Below are positions 8,955-18,691 of a stretch of DNA of 64,000 bases, piece after piece (positions within the stretch are counted from its first letter, which is position 1; each line of letters opens with the position of its first letter). The notes beneath the pieces are model-generated. The model had not been told where the DNA came from, did no database searches, and saw only the letters and a program-made list of their open reading frames with translations. The position numbers and the translations under genes are program-made. The stretch comes from Skermanella pratensis (GTDB lineage: Bacteria; Pseudomonadota; Alphaproteobacteria; Azospirillales; Azospirillaceae): positions 5,325,001 to 5,389,000 of the forward strand of contig NZ_CP030265.1 of NCBI RefSeq assembly GCF_008843145.1, in the 5' to 3' direction.

Positions 8955-10271
8955 TCACTCCGCCGCCGCGGCCGCCAGGGGCGCTCCCGAATAAATCGGG
9001 AAGCGGGCGCACAGGGCCTGCACCCTTTCCCGCACCCGGGTCTCGACCGCGGTATTGTCGCCGGAGGCGCCGACGGCGGCCAACCCGTCCAGGACCTGGG
9101 TGATCATCTCGCCGACCTGGGTGAACTCCGCCGTGCCGAAGCCCCGCGTCGTGGCGGCCGGGGTGCCGAGCCGCACGCCCGAGGTCACCATCGGCTTCTC
9201 CGGGTCGAACGGGATGCCGTTCTTGTTGCAGGTCATCCCGGCACGCTCCAGGCTCGCCTCGGCGGCCTTGCCGGTCAGGCCCTTGGGCCGCAGATCGACC
9301 AGCACGATGTGGCTGTCGGTGCCGCCCGACACGATGTCCACCCCGCCCTCGATCAGACGCGACGAAAGCGCGCGGGCATTGTCCACGACCGTGCGGGCAT
9401 AGGTCTTGAACTCCGGCCGCAGCGCCTCGCCGAACGACACCGCCTTCGCGGCGATCACATGCATCAGCGGACCGCCTTGCAATCCCGGGAACACGGCGGA
9501 GTTGATCTTCTTACCCAGGTCGGCATCGTTGGACAACACCATGCCGCCGCGCGGACCGCGGAGCGTCTTGTGCGTCGTCGTGGTGGTGACATGCGCGTGC
9601 GGGACCGGATTGGGATAGACGCCGCCCGCGATCAGGCCGGCATAGTGGGCCATGTCCACCATCAGGTATGCCCCGGCCTCGTCGGCGATCTCCCGGAACG
9701 CGGCGAAATCGATCACCCGGGGATAGGCGGAGCCGCCGGCGACGATCAGCTTCGGCCTGTGCTCGCGTGCGAGATCGCGGACCTGGTCGTAGTCGATCAG
9801 CGCATCCTCGCGCCGGACGCCGTACTGCACGGCGTTGAACCACTTGCCGGACTGGTTGACCGAGGCGCCATGGGTCAGGTGGCCTCCGGCCGCCAGGGAC
9901 ATGCCGAGGATGGTGTCGCCCGGCTGGAGCAGGGCCATGAACACCGCTTGATTGGCCTGGGCGCCCGAGTGGGGCTGGACGTTCGCGTAAGCGCAGCCGA
10001 ACAGCGCCTTGGCCCGGTCGATCGCGATCTGCTCGGCGACATCGACGAACTCGCAGCCGCCATAGTAGCGGCGGCCGGGATAACCCTCCGCGTACTTGTT
10101 GGTCAGGACGGAGCCTTGCGCTTCGAGCACGGCGGAGGAGACGATGTTCTCCGACGCGATCAGCTCGATCTGGTCCTGCTGCCGGTGCAACTCCCGGGCA
10201 AGGGAGGATGCCAGTTCCGGGTCGGCGGCGGCGAGGCGCGCGGTGAAGAACTGCTCGATGGAGTGCGGCAT
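8955..10271 (-). CDS. glyA: Serine hydroxymethyltransferase
   Basis: The 438-residue PLP enzyme interconverts glycine plus methylene-tetrahydrofolate and serine. It shows [19 protein letters not shown], the [18 protein letters not shown] block, and [12 protein letters not shown] with the PLP-binding lysine. It is the last gene of the soxBDAG-sdaA-glyA operon; there it captures both the glycine and the methylene-folate released by sarcosine oxidase. ATG 10271 was chosen because AAGGG lies 8 bases upstream and MPHSIEQFF matches the family length; longer in-frame starts run back into a tandem duplication. Genomes of this type usually carry another housekeeping glyA, so this copy may be pathway-dedicated. 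Confidence 0.95.
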   Translation of the reverse strand: MPHSIEQFFTARLAAADPELASSLARELHRQQDQIELIASENIVSSAVLEAQGSVLTNKYAEGYPGRRYYGGCEFVDVAEQIAIDRAKALFGCAYANVQPHSGAQANQAVFMALLQPGDTILGMSLAAGGHLTHGASVNQSGKWFNAVQYGVRREDALIDYDQVRDLAREHRPKLIVAGGSAYPRVIDFAAFREIADEAGAYLMVDMAHYAGLIAGGVYPNPVPHAHVTTTTTHKTLRGPRGGMVLSNDADLGKKINSAVFPGLQGGPLMHVIAAKAVSFGEALRPEFKTYARTVVDNARALSSRLIEGGVDIVSGGTDSHIVLVDLRPKGLTGKAAEASLERAGMTCNKNGIPFDPEKPMVTSGVRLGTPAATTRGFGTAEFTQVGEMITQVLDGLAAVGASGDNTAVETRVRERVQALCARFPIYSGAPLAAAAAE

Positions 10272-10278
10272 GTCAAAA

Positions 10279-10312
10279 CCCTTCAGCATTCGATGCCCTT
10301 CAGCATTCGATA
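10279..10312. repeat. 17-bp tandem duplication at the sdaA-glyA junction
   Basis: The unit CCCTTCAGCATTCGATG occurs twice head-to-tail, differing only in the last base. On the coding strand each copy carries TGAAGGG, so the sdaA stop codon and the glyA ribosome site have been duplicated. The copy nearer glyA provides the working ribosome site 8 bases from ATG. Confidence 0.9.
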
Positions 10313-11679
10313 AAGTTGACGGCGAGGCCGCCAAGCGAGGTTTCCTTGTATTTCGTCTGCATGTCGGCGCCGGTCTCGCGCATGGTGCGGATCACCTTGT
10401 CGAGCGAGACATGGTGCTGGCCGTCGCTGCGCAACGCCAAGCGCGCGGCGTTGATCGCCTTGGTGGCGCCGATCGCGTTGCGCTCGATGCACGGGATCTG
10501 GACCAGGCCGCCGATGGGATCGCAGGTCAGGCCCAGATTGTGCTCCATCCCGATCTCGGCGGCGTTCTCGACCTGCTCCGGCGTGCCGCCCTGCGCGGCG
10601 GCGAGGCCGGCGGCGGCCATGGAACAGGCGACGCCGACTTCCCCCTGGCAGCCGACCTCCGCGCCGGAGATCGAGGCGTTGCGCTTGTAGAGGCCGCCGA
10701 TGGCGCCGGCGGTCAGCAGGAAGGTGAAGACGCCCTGCTCGCTGCGGCCGAAGCAGAAGCGGTCGTAATAGTGCAGCACCGCCGGGATCAGGCCGGCCGC
10801 CCCGTTGGTCGGCGCCGTGACGACCCGCCCGCCCGCCGCGTTCTCCTCGTTAACGGCGATGGCGTAGAGGCTGACCCAATCCATGATCGCCATGGGATCG
10901 CGGAGCGACGCCTCCGCCCTGCCGTTCAACTCGCGGTGCAACGCCCCGGCGCGGCGGCGGACATCGAGGCCGCCCGGCAGCTTGCCCTCCTGGGTCAGGC
11001 CGCGGGCGACGCAGGCCTGCATGGCGTCCCAGATGCGGCGCAGGCCGGCGTCGATCTCGGCATCCGTCCGCCGGATCCGCTCGTTGGCTCGCATCATATC
11101 GGCGATCGACAGGCCGGAGGTACGCGCCGCCTCCAGCATCTGGCTGCCGCTGACGAAGTCGTACGGTACCGGCGGGGCATCGGCCACGCGCTCGTTGCGG
11201 AACATCTCCTCCTCGGTGACGACGAAGCCGCCGCCGATCGAGTAGAAGATCCTTGTGTCCAGCACCGCCCCTCCGGCGTCGAACGCGGTGAAACGCATGC
11301 CGTTGGGATGGCCCGGCAGCGTGTGGTCCCGGTGAAGGACAAGGTCCTCGCCTTCATCGAACGCGACCTCGTGACGGTCCTTGAGCATGATCCGGCGGTC
11401 GGACTTGATGCCCTCCAGGATTCCCGTGATCCGGTCGGGATCGATGGTATCGGGTTCCGCTCCGGACAGCCCCAGCAATACCGCCCGGTCGGTGCCGTGC
11501 CCCACTCCCGTCAGGGCCAGCGAGCCGAACAGTTCGGCGGTGACGCGACGGGTGCCGGCGAGGACGCCACGCTCTTTCAGCGCGCCGATGAACGCGGCGG
11601 CCGCTTTCATCGGTCCGACGGTATGGGAGCTGGACGGCCCGATGCCGATCTTGAAGATGTCGAATACGCTGACCGACAT
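10300..11679 (-). CDS. sdaA: L-serine ammonia-lyase (single-chain, iron-sulfur type)
   Basis: The 459-residue enzyme deaminates serine to pyruvate. The N-terminal beta domain begins [21 protein letters not shown]. The alpha domain follows with Cys-containing cluster motifs such as [25 protein letters not shown] and [19 protein letters not shown], typical of 4Fe-4S serine dehydratases. It lies 28 bases after soxG and 28 bases before glyA, placing it as the exit step of the betaine pathway. ATG 11679 follows a G-rich ribosome site; a GTG at 11685 is the alternative. Confidence 0.94.
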   Translation of the reverse strand: MSVSVFDIFKIGIGPSSSHTVGPMKAAAAFIGALKERGVLAGTRRVTAELFGSLALTGVGHGTDRAVLLGLSGAEPDTIDPDRITGILEGIKSDRRIMLKDRHEVAFDEGEDLVLHRDHTLPGHPNGMRFTAFDAGGAVLDTRIFYSIGGGFVVTEEEMFRNERVADAPPVPYDFVSGSQMLEAARTSGLSIADMMRANERIRRTDAEIDAGLRRIWDAMQACVARGLTQEGKLPGGLDVRRRAGALHRELNGRAEASLRDPMAIMDWVSLYAIAVNEENAAGGRVVTAPTNGAAGLIPAVLHYYDRFCFGRSEQGVFTFLLTAGAIGGLYKRNASISGAEVGCQGEVGVACSMAAAGLAAAQGGTPEQVENAAEIGMEHNLGLTCDPIGGLVQIPCIERNAIGATKAINAARLALRSDGQHHVSLDKVIRTMRETGADMQTKYKETSLGGLAVNFIEC

Positions 11680-11707
11680 GACCACCCCCCGTTACGTGAG
11701 AAAGCCG

Positions 11708-12298
11708 TTAGCGCAGGTACTCCGTCATGGCGTCGCTCAGCCACATCCAGGTGTATTCCGTGAAGGAGCGGCGGGGATAGACATCGTATGTGGGTGCATC
11801 GTCGATCTGGTGCAGGATGATGCCGGCGCGAGCGAGGAGCGTCTGGGCGCACTGGCCCGGCCTGAAGCTGGCTGGGTGCAGGTCGAGACTGCATCCTTTC
11901 ATCAGCGTCTCGCGGGCCCCGGGGCCGGAAAGGCGCAGGCGGGTGCGGTTGCCGGTCACGTCGGTGACGGCGGCATGCAGGTCGCCGAGCGCTTCGCGCA
12001 GCCGGGCGAGCAGCGCGGTCTCCTCGCCAGGCGGGGTCACCAGCAGCCATTCGTCCGGTCCCAGCCACAGGACGGTCACGTCGGCGGCCGACGTCACCGT
12101 GTTGGCGCTGAGCGGCAGGACGCAGCCGAGCACGGCGCCCACCGTGCGGACGAACTTGGGGTCGGACGGCCGGCCGCGCAGGTTGATCTGGCCGGGCGGC
12201 GTCAGCTCGACCAGCCCAAGGCCGGCATCGCCGGCAAGGGCCGCGACGGCCTGGGTGAAGCGCTCGGCGCCGCCGCGCCGGAGCAGGGTGTCAGCCAT
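11708..12298 (-). CDS. soxG: Sarcosine oxidase gamma subunit
   Basis: The 196-residue protein has the SoxG pattern: LPLSANTVTSAADVTVLWLGPDEWLLVTP, then VTDVTGNRTRLRLSGPGARETLMKGCSLDLHPASFRPGQCAQTLLARAGIILHQ. SoxG is a small structural subunit of the heterotetramer, related to the T-protein fold. Its start overlaps the soxA stop by 8 bases, consistent with translational coupling for a stoichiometric complex. Length is typical for the family. Confidence 0.93.
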   Translation of the reverse strand: MADTLLRRGGAERFTQAVAALAGDAGLGLVELTPPGQINLRGRPSDPKFVRTVGAVLGCVLPLSANTVTSAADVTVLWLGPDEWLLVTPPGEETALLARLREALGDLHAAVTDVTGNRTRLRLSGPGARETLMKGCSLDLHPASFRPGQCAQTLLARAGIILHQIDDAPTYDVYPRRSFTEYTWMWLSDAMTEYLR

Positions 12299-15200
12299 GG
12301 AGACGCACTCCCTCGGGATCGTAGAACACGGGCTTGGTGACGGCGCATTTGACGGTCTTGCCGCCGGCCAGCGGCGCGTAGACATACTGGTCGATCCGGT
12401 TGAAGCCGCCGGAGACCAGGGCCAGGGCGATCGAACGGCCGAGCGTCTCGCTGAAATAGCTGGACGTGACGTGGCCCAGCATCGCGACCGGCGGATGGCC
12501 ATGGGCGGTGGCGGTCAGCTGCGCGCCCTCCGGCAGCACCTCGCCGGGGTCCTCGGTCAGCAGTCCCACAAGCTGCTTGCGGTCGCTGCGCGCCGTGTCC
12601 TCCCGGGTGAAAGACCGCTTGCCGATGAAGTCGGCCTTCTGCTTGGACACCACCCAGCCCATGCCGAGGTCCTGGGGCGTCACCGTCGCGTCCGTCTCCT
12701 GCCCGACGATGATGTAGCCCTTCTCGGCCCGAAGCACGTGCATGGTCTCGGTGCCGTAGGGCGTGATGCCGTGCTTTTCGCCCACCCGCATGATCTCTTC
12801 CCAGAGATGCAGGCCGTGCTGGGCCGGCACGTTGATTTCGTACGACAGCTCGCCCGTGAAGCTGATGCGGAAGATCCGCGCCGGGATGCCCGCGACGACC
12901 GCCTCGCGGTAGGACATGTAGGGGAACGCCTCGGCACCGATGTCCAGCTCGGGCGCCAGTTCGGCCACCACCTCGCGGGCCTTGGGGCCGGCGATCGAGG
13001 CCGTCGCCCAGTGCTCGGTGACGGAGGTCAGGAAGACGCGCAGGTCCGGCCACTCGGTCTGGATGTAGTCCTCCAGCCAGTCCAGCACCTTCGCGGCATT
13101 GCCGGTGGTGGTGGTCATCAGGAAATGGTTGGGGCCGAGGCGCGTGGTGACGCCGTCGTCCATCACCATCCCGTCCTCCTTGCACATCACGCCGTAACGG
13201 CAGCGCCCCACCTCCAGCTTCAGGAAGGCGTTGGTGTAGACGCGGTTGAGAAGCTGCGCCGCGTCGGGACCCTGGATGTCGATCTTGCCCAGGGTCGAGG
13301 CGTCGAGCACGCCGACCGCGTTCCGCACCGCCCTGCATTCGCGCCGGACGGCGGCATGCATGTCCTCCGAGCCCTGGGGGAAGTACCAGGGGCGCTTCCA
13401 CTGGCCGACGTCCTCGAACGCGGCCTTGCGGGCGACGTGCCAGGAATGCATCGGCGTGACGCGGGCGGCATCGGCCAGTTCGCCCACGTCGCGGCCGGCC
13501 AGCACGCCGTATGTCGTCGGCGTGTAGGGCGGGCGGAAGGTAGTGGTGCCGACCTGCGGGATCGGCGAGGCCAGCGACTTCGCCAGGATCGCCAGGGCGT
13601 TGACGTTGGAGGTCTTGCCCTGGTCGGTGCCCATGCCGGTGGTCGTGTAGCGCTTCAGGTGCTCGACCGACTGGTAACCTTCGCGGGACGCCAGCAGCAC
13701 GTCGGCGGCGGACACGTCGTTCTGGAAATCGACGAAATGCTTGGCCTTGCCGTGGCCGACCGGAGCCGTGGCCGGCACGATCCAGAGCGGCCGGATCGGC
13801 TGTTGCGGCACCGAAGCCGCGGCCGGCACTGCCGGAGTCGAACCGTCGCCATGACCCGCGGCCTGCGCGGCCTCCGCGCCGGCGGCGGCACCCTCCGCGA
13901 GACACCCGGGAAGGTCGAAGGTACCCTTGCAGGAACCCGCCGACCGCTCGGCCTGGACCGACACGCCCGGAACGAAGCAGGCCAGCGCATCGTCGTAGCG
14001 CAGCTTGCCGGTCGATTGGGAGAACAGGTGGACCGCCGGGTTCCAGCCGCCCGACATGGCGACGAGGTCGCATTCGATCCGCGTCGGGGCGCCGATCACG
14101 CCTTCGCCGGGACCGTTCATCATCATGACCTCGACGCCGGCGACCCGCTTGCCCCCCTGGGTCGCGGTGATCGCCGTGTTCGCCAGGATGCGCATGCCGC
14201 GCCGCTTCGCCTCGGCAGCCAGCGGGCCGCCGGCCTGGATGCGCAGGTCGACGATGGCGGCGATCTCGATCCCGGCGTCGTTCATGTCGAGGGCGGCGGC
14301 ATAGGCGCTGTCGTTGTTGGTCAGCACCACGGCGCGGCGGCCCGGCAGGGTTGCGAACCGGTTGACATAGGTCCGCACGGCCCCCGCCAGCATGATGCCG
14401 GGACGGTCGTTGTCAGCGAACACCAGCGGGCGCTCGTGCGACCCGGTCGCCAGCACGACCTGCTTGGCGCGGACCTTCCACAGGCGCTGGCGGGAGATCC
14501 CGGGTGCCGAACCGCGCGGCAGGTGGTCGGTCCGCCGCTCCGCCAGGATCAGGTAGTTGTGGTCGTAGTAGCCGGTCACGGTGGTGCGCGGCAGCAGGCG
14601 CACTTCGGGGAAGGTCTTCAGCTCGGCGACCACATCGCGGACCCAGTCGGCGGCCGGACGGCCGTCGATCGTCTCGTGCGTGCCGAGCAAGGAACCGCCG
14701 AACTCGTTCTGCTCGTCCGCCAGGATGACCCGGGCACCCGTCCGGGCGGCGGCCAGCGCCGCCATCAATCCCGCGGGACCGGCGCCGGCGACCAGCACGT
14801 CGGCGTGGACATGCATCTTGTCGTAGAAGTCGGGATCCGGCTCGGCCGGGGCCTTGCCCAAACCCGCCGCCCGGCGGATCACCGGCTCGTAGACCTTCAT
14901 CCAGAAGCTCTGCGGATGCATGAAGGTCTTGTAGTAGAAGCCGGCCACGAAGATCCTGGACAGCACGTTGTTGATGGCGCCCACATCGGTCTCGACCGAC
15001 GGCCAGGCGTTCTGGCTGCCAGCAACCAGGCCCTCGTAGATCTCGATCTGGGTGGCGCGCAGGTTCGGCTCGGTCCGGTTGCCGCGCTCCAGCTGGATCA
15101 GCGCGCTGGGCTCCTCAGATCCGGCGGACAGGATGCCGCGCGGCCGGTGATACTTGAAGCTGCGGCCGACGAGATGGACGCCGTTGGCGAGCAGGGCCGA

Positions 15201-15314
15201 GGCCAGCGTGTCGCCCTCGTACCCGCGATACCGGCGGCCGTTGAAGGTGAAGGTGACAGGCCGGCCACGGTCGATACGGCCGCCGGCGGACGTGCGGAAG
15301 GTCCCGCTGTTCAT
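12291..15314 (-). CDS. soxA: Sarcosine oxidase alpha subunit
   Basis: This 1007-residue alpha subunit is the usual size. In order it shows an N-terminal 2Fe-2S-like fold domain (VTFTFNGRRYRGYEGDTLASALLANG), a large NAD/FAD domain with DVLVAGAGPAGLMAALAAARTGA (about residues 165-185) and LATGSHERPLVF, and a C-terminal aminomethyltransferase/T-protein domain (YGVMCKEDGMVMDDGVTTRL; FTGELSYEINVP) that binds tetrahydrofolate and yields methylene-folate. It starts with ATGA overlap on soxD. The protein oxidises sarcosine to glycine together with SoxB, SoxD and SoxG. Confidence 0.95.
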   Translation of the reverse strand: MNSGTFRTSAGGRIDRGRPVTFTFNGRRYRGYEGDTLASALLANGVHLVGRSFKYHRPRGILSAGSEEPSALIQLERGNRTEPNLRATQIEIYEGLVAGSQNAWPSVETDVGAINNVLSRIFVAGFYYKTFMHPQSFWMKVYEPVIRRAAGLGKAPAEPDPDFYDKMHVHADVLVAGAGPAGLMAALAAARTGARVILADEQNEFGGSLLGTHETIDGRPAADWVRDVVAELKTFPEVRLLPRTTVTGYYDHNYLILAERRTDHLPRGSAPGISRQRLWKVRAKQVVLATGSHERPLVFADNDRPGIMLAGAVRTYVNRFATLPGRRAVVLTNNDSAYAAALDMNDAGIEIAAIVDLRIQAGGPLAAEAKRRGMRILANTAITATQGGKRVAGVEVMMMNGPGEGVIGAPTRIECDLVAMSGGWNPAVHLFSQSTGKLRYDDALACFVPGVSVQAERSAGSCKGTFDLPGCLAEGAAAGAEAAQAAGHGDGSTPAVPAAASVPQQPIRPLWIVPATAPVGHGKAKHFVDFQNDVSAADVLLASREGYQSVEHLKRYTTTGMGTDQGKTSNVNALAILAKSLASPIPQVGTTTFRPPYTPTTYGVLAGRDVGELADAARVTPMHSWHVARKAAFEDVGQWKRPWYFPQGSEDMHAAVRRECRAVRNAVGVLDASTLGKIDIQGPDAAQLLNRVYTNAFLKLEVGRCRYGVMCKEDGMVMDDGVTTRLGPNHFLMTTTTGNAAKVLDWLEDYIQTEWPDLRVFLTSVTEHWATASIAGPKAREVVAELAPELDIGAEAFPYMSYREAVVAGIPARIFRISFTGELSYEINVPAQHGLHLWEEIMRVGEKHGITPYGTETMHVLRAEKGYIIVGQETDATVTPQDLGMGWVVSKQKADFIGKRSFTREDTARSDRKQLVGLLTEDPGEVLPEGAQLTATAHGHPPVAMLGHVTSSYFSETLGRSIALALVSGGFNRIDQYVYAPLAGGKTVKCAVTKPVFYDPEGVRLHG

Positions 15315-15643
15315 GACCCGCTCCCCTGCTTCGGTTCCTTGGCCTCGGCCGGCTGCTCCACCGTCTGCTCCGCGACGGCATCGGTGCCGCCGATCGGATA
15401 GACCCGCAGGATCCGGTTGGTCACGGTGTGGCGCTCGACGTTGAACCAGCGGCGGCAGCCATGGCTGTGGACCCAGCGTTCGCGGTGGGCGCCCTTGGGG
15501 TTGGTGCGCATGAACAGGAACTCGGCCCATTCGGCATCGCCGAGGGAAGACGGGTCGGCCGGGCGGGCGCGGTGGGCTTCGCCGCCGTAGCCGAACTCGG
15601 TCTCGTCGCGCGGGCCGCACCAGGGGCAATTGATCAGGAGCAT
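15311..15643 (-). CDS. soxD: Sarcosine oxidase delta subunit
   Basis: The 110-residue protein begins MLLINCPWCGPRDETEFGYGG, containing the zinc-binding CPWCGPR motif, and has FLFMRTNPKGAHRERWVHSHGCRRWFNVERHTVT with the further His/Cys ligands, as in all SoxD. The last 20 residues are a variable acidic tail. It lies 17 bases after soxB and overlaps soxA by 4 bases. Confidence 0.95.
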   Translation of the reverse strand: MLLINCPWCGPRDETEFGYGGEAHRARPADPSSLGDAEWAEFLFMRTNPKGAHRERWVHSHGCRRWFNVERHTVTNRILRVYPIGGTDAVAEQTVEQPAEAKEPKQGSGS

Positions 15644-15660
15644 CCGGAAATCCTCAAGTC

Positions 15661-16914
15661 TCAGTGGGCGACGGCGGCGGCGCCGTGCTCGTCGATGAGA
15701 TGGCCGGTGGTGAAGCGTTCCAGGCCGAAGGCGGCGTTCAGCGCGTGCGGCTCGCCCCGGGCGATGGTATGCGCGAAGGCGAAGCCGGACCCCGGCGTCG
15801 CCTTGAAGCCGCCGGTCCCCCAGCCGCAGTTGATGAACAGGTTCTCCACCGGCGTCTTCGAGATGATCGGGCTGGCGTCGGGGCAGACATCGACGATGCC
15901 GCCCCACTGGCGCAGCATGCGCAGCCGGCTGAAGATCGGGAACAGCTCCAGCAATGCCCCCATCTGGTGCTCGATCACATGGAAGCTGCCGCGCTGCCCG
16001 TACCCGGTATAGGCGTCGATGCCCGCCCCCATGACCAGCTCGCCCTTGTCGGACTGGCTGACATAGACATGGACCGTGTTGGACATCACGACGCAGTCGA
16101 TCACCGGCTTGACCGGCTCCGACACCAGCGCCTGGAGCGGATGGCTCTCCACCGGCAACCGCAGGTCGGCCATGCCGGCCACCACGCTGGAATGGCCGGC
16201 GGCGACGATGCCGACCTTGCCGGCCTTGACGAACCCCATGGAGGTCTCGACGCCCACCACCTTGCCGTTCTCGCGGCGGATGCCGGTGACCTCGCAGTTC
16301 TGGATGATGTCGACGCCCCGCGCGCTGGCGGCCCGGGCGAAGCCCCAGGCGACCGCGTCGTGGCGGGCGGTGCCGGCGCGGCGCTGCAGGGTGCCGCCCA
16401 TGATCGGGTAGCGGACATCCTTGGAGATGTTGATGATCGGGCAGAATTCCTTGACCTGCTCGGCCGTCATCCACTCGCTGTCGATGCCGTTGAGCCGCAA
16501 CGCGTTGACCCGGCGCATGCCCTCTCGCACGTCGCTCAGGTTATGGGCGAGGTTGAGCACGCCGCGCTGGCTGAACATGATGTTGTAGTTCAGCTCCTGG
16601 CTCAGGCCCTCGTAGAGCTGGAGCGACTTCTCGTAGAGCGCCGCGCTCTCGTCCCACAGGTAGTTGGACCGGATGATGGTGGTGTTGCGGCCGGTATTGC
16701 CGCCGCCCAGCCAGCTCCGCTCGATCACGGCCACGTTGGTGATGCCGTGCTCCTTGGCGAGATAGTAGGCCGTAGCCAGCCCGTGCCCGCCGCCGCCGAT
16801 GATCACGACGTCGTAGCCGTCGGCTTTCGGCCGGTTGTCGCGCCACGCGCGGTCCCAATTCTGGTGGTGGGACGCCGCGTTCTTCACGAGGGAGAAAATC
16901 GAGTATTTCGCCAT
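15661..16914 (-). CDS. soxB: Sarcosine oxidase beta subunit
   Basis: The 417-residue flavoprotein carries the covalent-FMN/FAD and sarcosine-dehydrogenating site. The dinucleotide-binding motif [19 protein letters not shown] is at residues 34-52, followed by [24 protein letters not shown], and the family's [13 protein letters not shown] and [15 protein letters not shown] occur later. This is the first gene of the soxBDAG-sdaA-glyA operon. Its promoter must lie in the 124-base gap to the divergent exporter gene, which also holds a GCGACA motif (17002) like those before dgcA. Confidence 0.95.
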   Translation of the reverse strand: MAKYSIFSLVKNAASHHQNWDRAWRDNRPKADGYDVVIIGGGGHGLATAYYLAKEHGITNVAVIERSWLGGGNTGRNTTIIRSNYLWDESAALYEKSLQLYEGLSQELNYNIMFSQRGVLNLAHNLSDVREGMRRVNALRLNGIDSEWMTAEQVKEFCPIINISKDVRYPIMGGTLQRRAGTARHDAVAWGFARAASARGVDIIQNCEVTGIRRENGKVVGVETSMGFVKAGKVGIVAAGHSSVVAGMADLRLPVESHPLQALVSEPVKPVIDCVVMSNTVHVYVSQSDKGELVMGAGIDAYTGYGQRGSFHVIEHQMGALLELFPIFSRLRMLRQWGGIVDVCPDASPIISKTPVENLFINCGWGTGGFKATPGSGFAFAHTIARGEPHALNAAFGLERFTTGHLIDEHGAAAVAH

Positions 16915-17038
16915 GCCAGCCTCACCCTGTACCGTGGGCCGAGGCTATCCCGGAAACGCTCCTGGCCGCTAGAATGCAGCAGCCGATTCGGCATAACGGA
17001 AGCGACACGGCACCTTTCGAACACGTCAGAAATCTACA

Positions 17039-17947
17039 ATGAGCACTTCATCCTCCGTCACGGCACCCGGGCGTTCCGCCACCACCGGCCGCGCCACGCT
17101 GATCGGCATCTCCGCGATCCTGATGTGGGCGCTGCTGGCGCCGCTCACGGCGCTGACCGGCGCGCTGCCGCCGTTCCAGACCGTGGCGGTCGCCTTCGCG
17201 ATCGGGGGACTGACGGGCATCTGCGGCACACTGGCCGGCGGCCGAAGCCCCGTGCGGGCCATGCGCCAGCCGGTGGCGGCCTGGACCTTGAGCGTTGGCG
17301 GCCTGTTCGGCTTCCACTTCCTGTATTTCCTGTCGCTCAAGTCGGCCCCGCCGGTCGAGGCCAACCTGATCAACTATCTGTGGCCGCTGTTCATCGTGCT
17401 GTTCTCGGCCCTGCTGCCGGGCGAACGGCTGCGCTGGTGGCACATCGCCGGCGCGTTCGCCGGCTTGGCGGGGACGGCGCTGCTGGTGACGCGGGGCGGC
17501 GGGGTGGCTGTCCGGACCGAGTACCTGCCGGGCTACGCCGCGGCGCTGGGCAGCGCCCTGATCTGGACGACATATTCTCTGCTGAACCGGCGCTTCGGCA
17601 ACGTGCCGACGGATGCGGTCGCGGGCTTCTGCCTGGCGACGGCGGTGCTGGCGCTGGCGTGCCATCTGGCCTGGGAGACGACGGTGTGGCCGGACGGCGC
17701 GGTCGGCTGGGCCGCCCTGATCGGGCTGGGCATCGGCCCGGTGGGCGCCGCCTTCTTCGCCTGGGACCACGGTGTCAAGCGCGGCGACATCCGGGCGCTG
17801 GGGGCCTTGTCATACGGGGCGCCTCTGATCTCGACGCTGCTGATGATCGGCTTCGGGCTGGCCGAGGGTCACTGGACCGTCTGGGCTGCCTGCGCGCTGA
17901 TCGTGGGTGGTGCCCTGCTGGCAAGCCGGGAGATGCTGCGGCGGTAG
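17039..17947 (+). CDS. EamA/DMT-superfamily transporter, YddG-like exporter
   Basis: The 302-residue protein has about ten hydrophobic segments in two EamA repeats. The stretch FGFHFLYFLSLKSAPPVEANLINYLWPLFIVLFSALLPGERL is characteristic of the YddG (aromatic amino-acid exporter) branch. It is transcribed divergently from soxB, so it could relieve accumulation of an amino acid or methylamine intermediate, but substrate cannot be read from sequence. No clear ribosome site precedes ATG 17039. Confidence 0.82.
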   Translation: MSTSSSVTAPGRSATTGRATLIGISAILMWALLAPLTALTGALPPFQTVAVAFAIGGLTGICGTLAGGRSPVRAMRQPVAAWTLSVGGLFGFHFLYFLSLKSAPPVEANLINYLWPLFIVLFSALLPGERLRWWHIAGAFAGLAGTALLVTRGGGVAVRTEYLPGYAAALGSALIWTTYSLLNRRFGNVPTDAVAGFCLATAVLALACHLAWETTVWPDGAVGWAALIGLGIGPVGAAFFAWDHGVKRGDIRALGALSYGAPLISTLLMIGFGLAEGHWTVWAACALIVGGALLASREMLRR

Positions 17948-17967
17948 CGTTCGGGCCGGACGGCGGA

Positions 17968-18003
17968 TTGACAGACGGGCTTATTGTACATATATCTGTA
18001 CAA
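17968..18003 (+). promoter_or_regulatory. Promoter and YefM operator of the yefM-yoeB operon
   Basis: A near-consensus promoter is visible: TTGACA (17968-17973), a 17-base spacer and TATATC (17991-17996). Two TGTACA hexamers (17985-17990 and 17997-18002), exactly 12 bases apart, flank and overlap the -10 box within a perfect 7-bp inverted repeat. Paired TGTACA palindromes at 12-bp spacing are the described YefM/YefM-YoeB operator in E. coli, so autorepression is expected. Confidence 0.88.
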
Positions 18004-18025
18004 AAACCTTGTAAAGGCTGGAACG

Positions 18026-18331
18026 ATGGGGCACGTCAGCTATTCTGAATTGCGGCAAAATCTCGCTCGCTATATGGACGAGGTGTGCGATAGCAACGCG
18101 CCTCTCGTCGTCACTCGGCAGAACGCACGCTCTGTCGTGATGATAAGCCAGGATGAATATGAGAGCATGGCCGCAACTCTCCACCTCATGAAATCACCTC
18201 GAAACGCCCTGCGGCTGATCCAGTCCATGGAAGATGCGAAGGCTGGCCGCGTGAGTGAAAGAGGATTGATAGAGGGGCACGACGACGAGGCGGGGGTCCT
18301 CCATCGCACGGATGACGGTGAGCAGGATTGA
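18026..18331 (+). CDS. yefM: YefM/Phd-family antitoxin
   Basis: This is a 101-residue antitoxin with the YefM DNA-binding fold: VSYSELRQNLARYMDEVCDSNAPLVVTRQNARSVVMISQDEYESM, then LMKSPRNALRLIQSMEDAKAG, the toxin-binding helix. The C-terminal 20 residues (acidic, EGHDDEAGVL) are longer than in E. coli YefM. ATG 18026 gives the correct N-terminus; the upstream in-frame start would read through the operator. AT content and codon use are lower in GC than the neighbours, suggesting horizontal acquisition. Confidence 0.92.
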   Translation: MGHVSYSELRQNLARYMDEVCDSNAPLVVTRQNARSVVMISQDEYESMAATLHLMKSPRNALRLIQSMEDAKAGRVSERGLIEGHDDEAGVLHRTDDGEQD

Positions 18332-18597
18332 CGAGGCTTGCCTGGACCGATGCTGCCTGGGAAGACTACACATGGTGGCAGGATAACGATCGCAAGACCG
18401 CCCGCAGGATCAACGAACTGATCAAGAGCGCCCTGCGAACACCTTTCGACGGGCTTGGGAAGCCTGAACCCTTGAAAGGTGACTGGGCGGGCTGGTGGTC
18501 TCGGCGGATAACCTTGGAACACCGTCTGGTTTATCGGATATCCAGGAACGGCGGCGACGAGACATTGATCATCGCTCAATGCCGTTATCACTACTGA
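18328..18597 (+). CDS. yoeB: YoeB-family mRNA interferase toxin
   Basis: The 89-residue RelE-superfamily toxin begins RLAWTDAAWEDYTWWQDNDRKTARRINELI. It has GKPEPLKGDWAGWWSRRITLEHRLVYRI with the catalytic Glu and Arg region, and ends with the C-terminal CRYHY in which the last His-Tyr are active-site residues. It would cleave mRNA in the ribosomal A site. The start is TTG overlapping the yefM stop (TTGA); weak initiation fits the need to keep toxin below antitoxin. A decayed copy of the 3' half lies at 19.4 kb. Confidence 0.93.
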   Translation: MTRLAWTDAAWEDYTWWQDNDRKTARRINELIKSALRTPFDGLGKPEPLKGDWAGWWSRRITLEHRLVYRISRNGGDETLIIAQCRYHY

Positions 18598-18691
18598 TCC
18601 GGCGACCAGTGTCAGATTATGGTCACGTCTCGGCATTTCAGCAGGAACGTGCGGAAGGAATATGACTTCTTCCGCTCCGGCCGGATGGAGG

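Noticed and set aside
11790..15401. A 1203-codon open frame opposite soxA and soxG
   Set aside because: It is the antisense shadow of high-GC coding DNA: no recognisable domain, Arg/Gly/His-rich composition, and the opposite strand encodes well-conserved SoxA.
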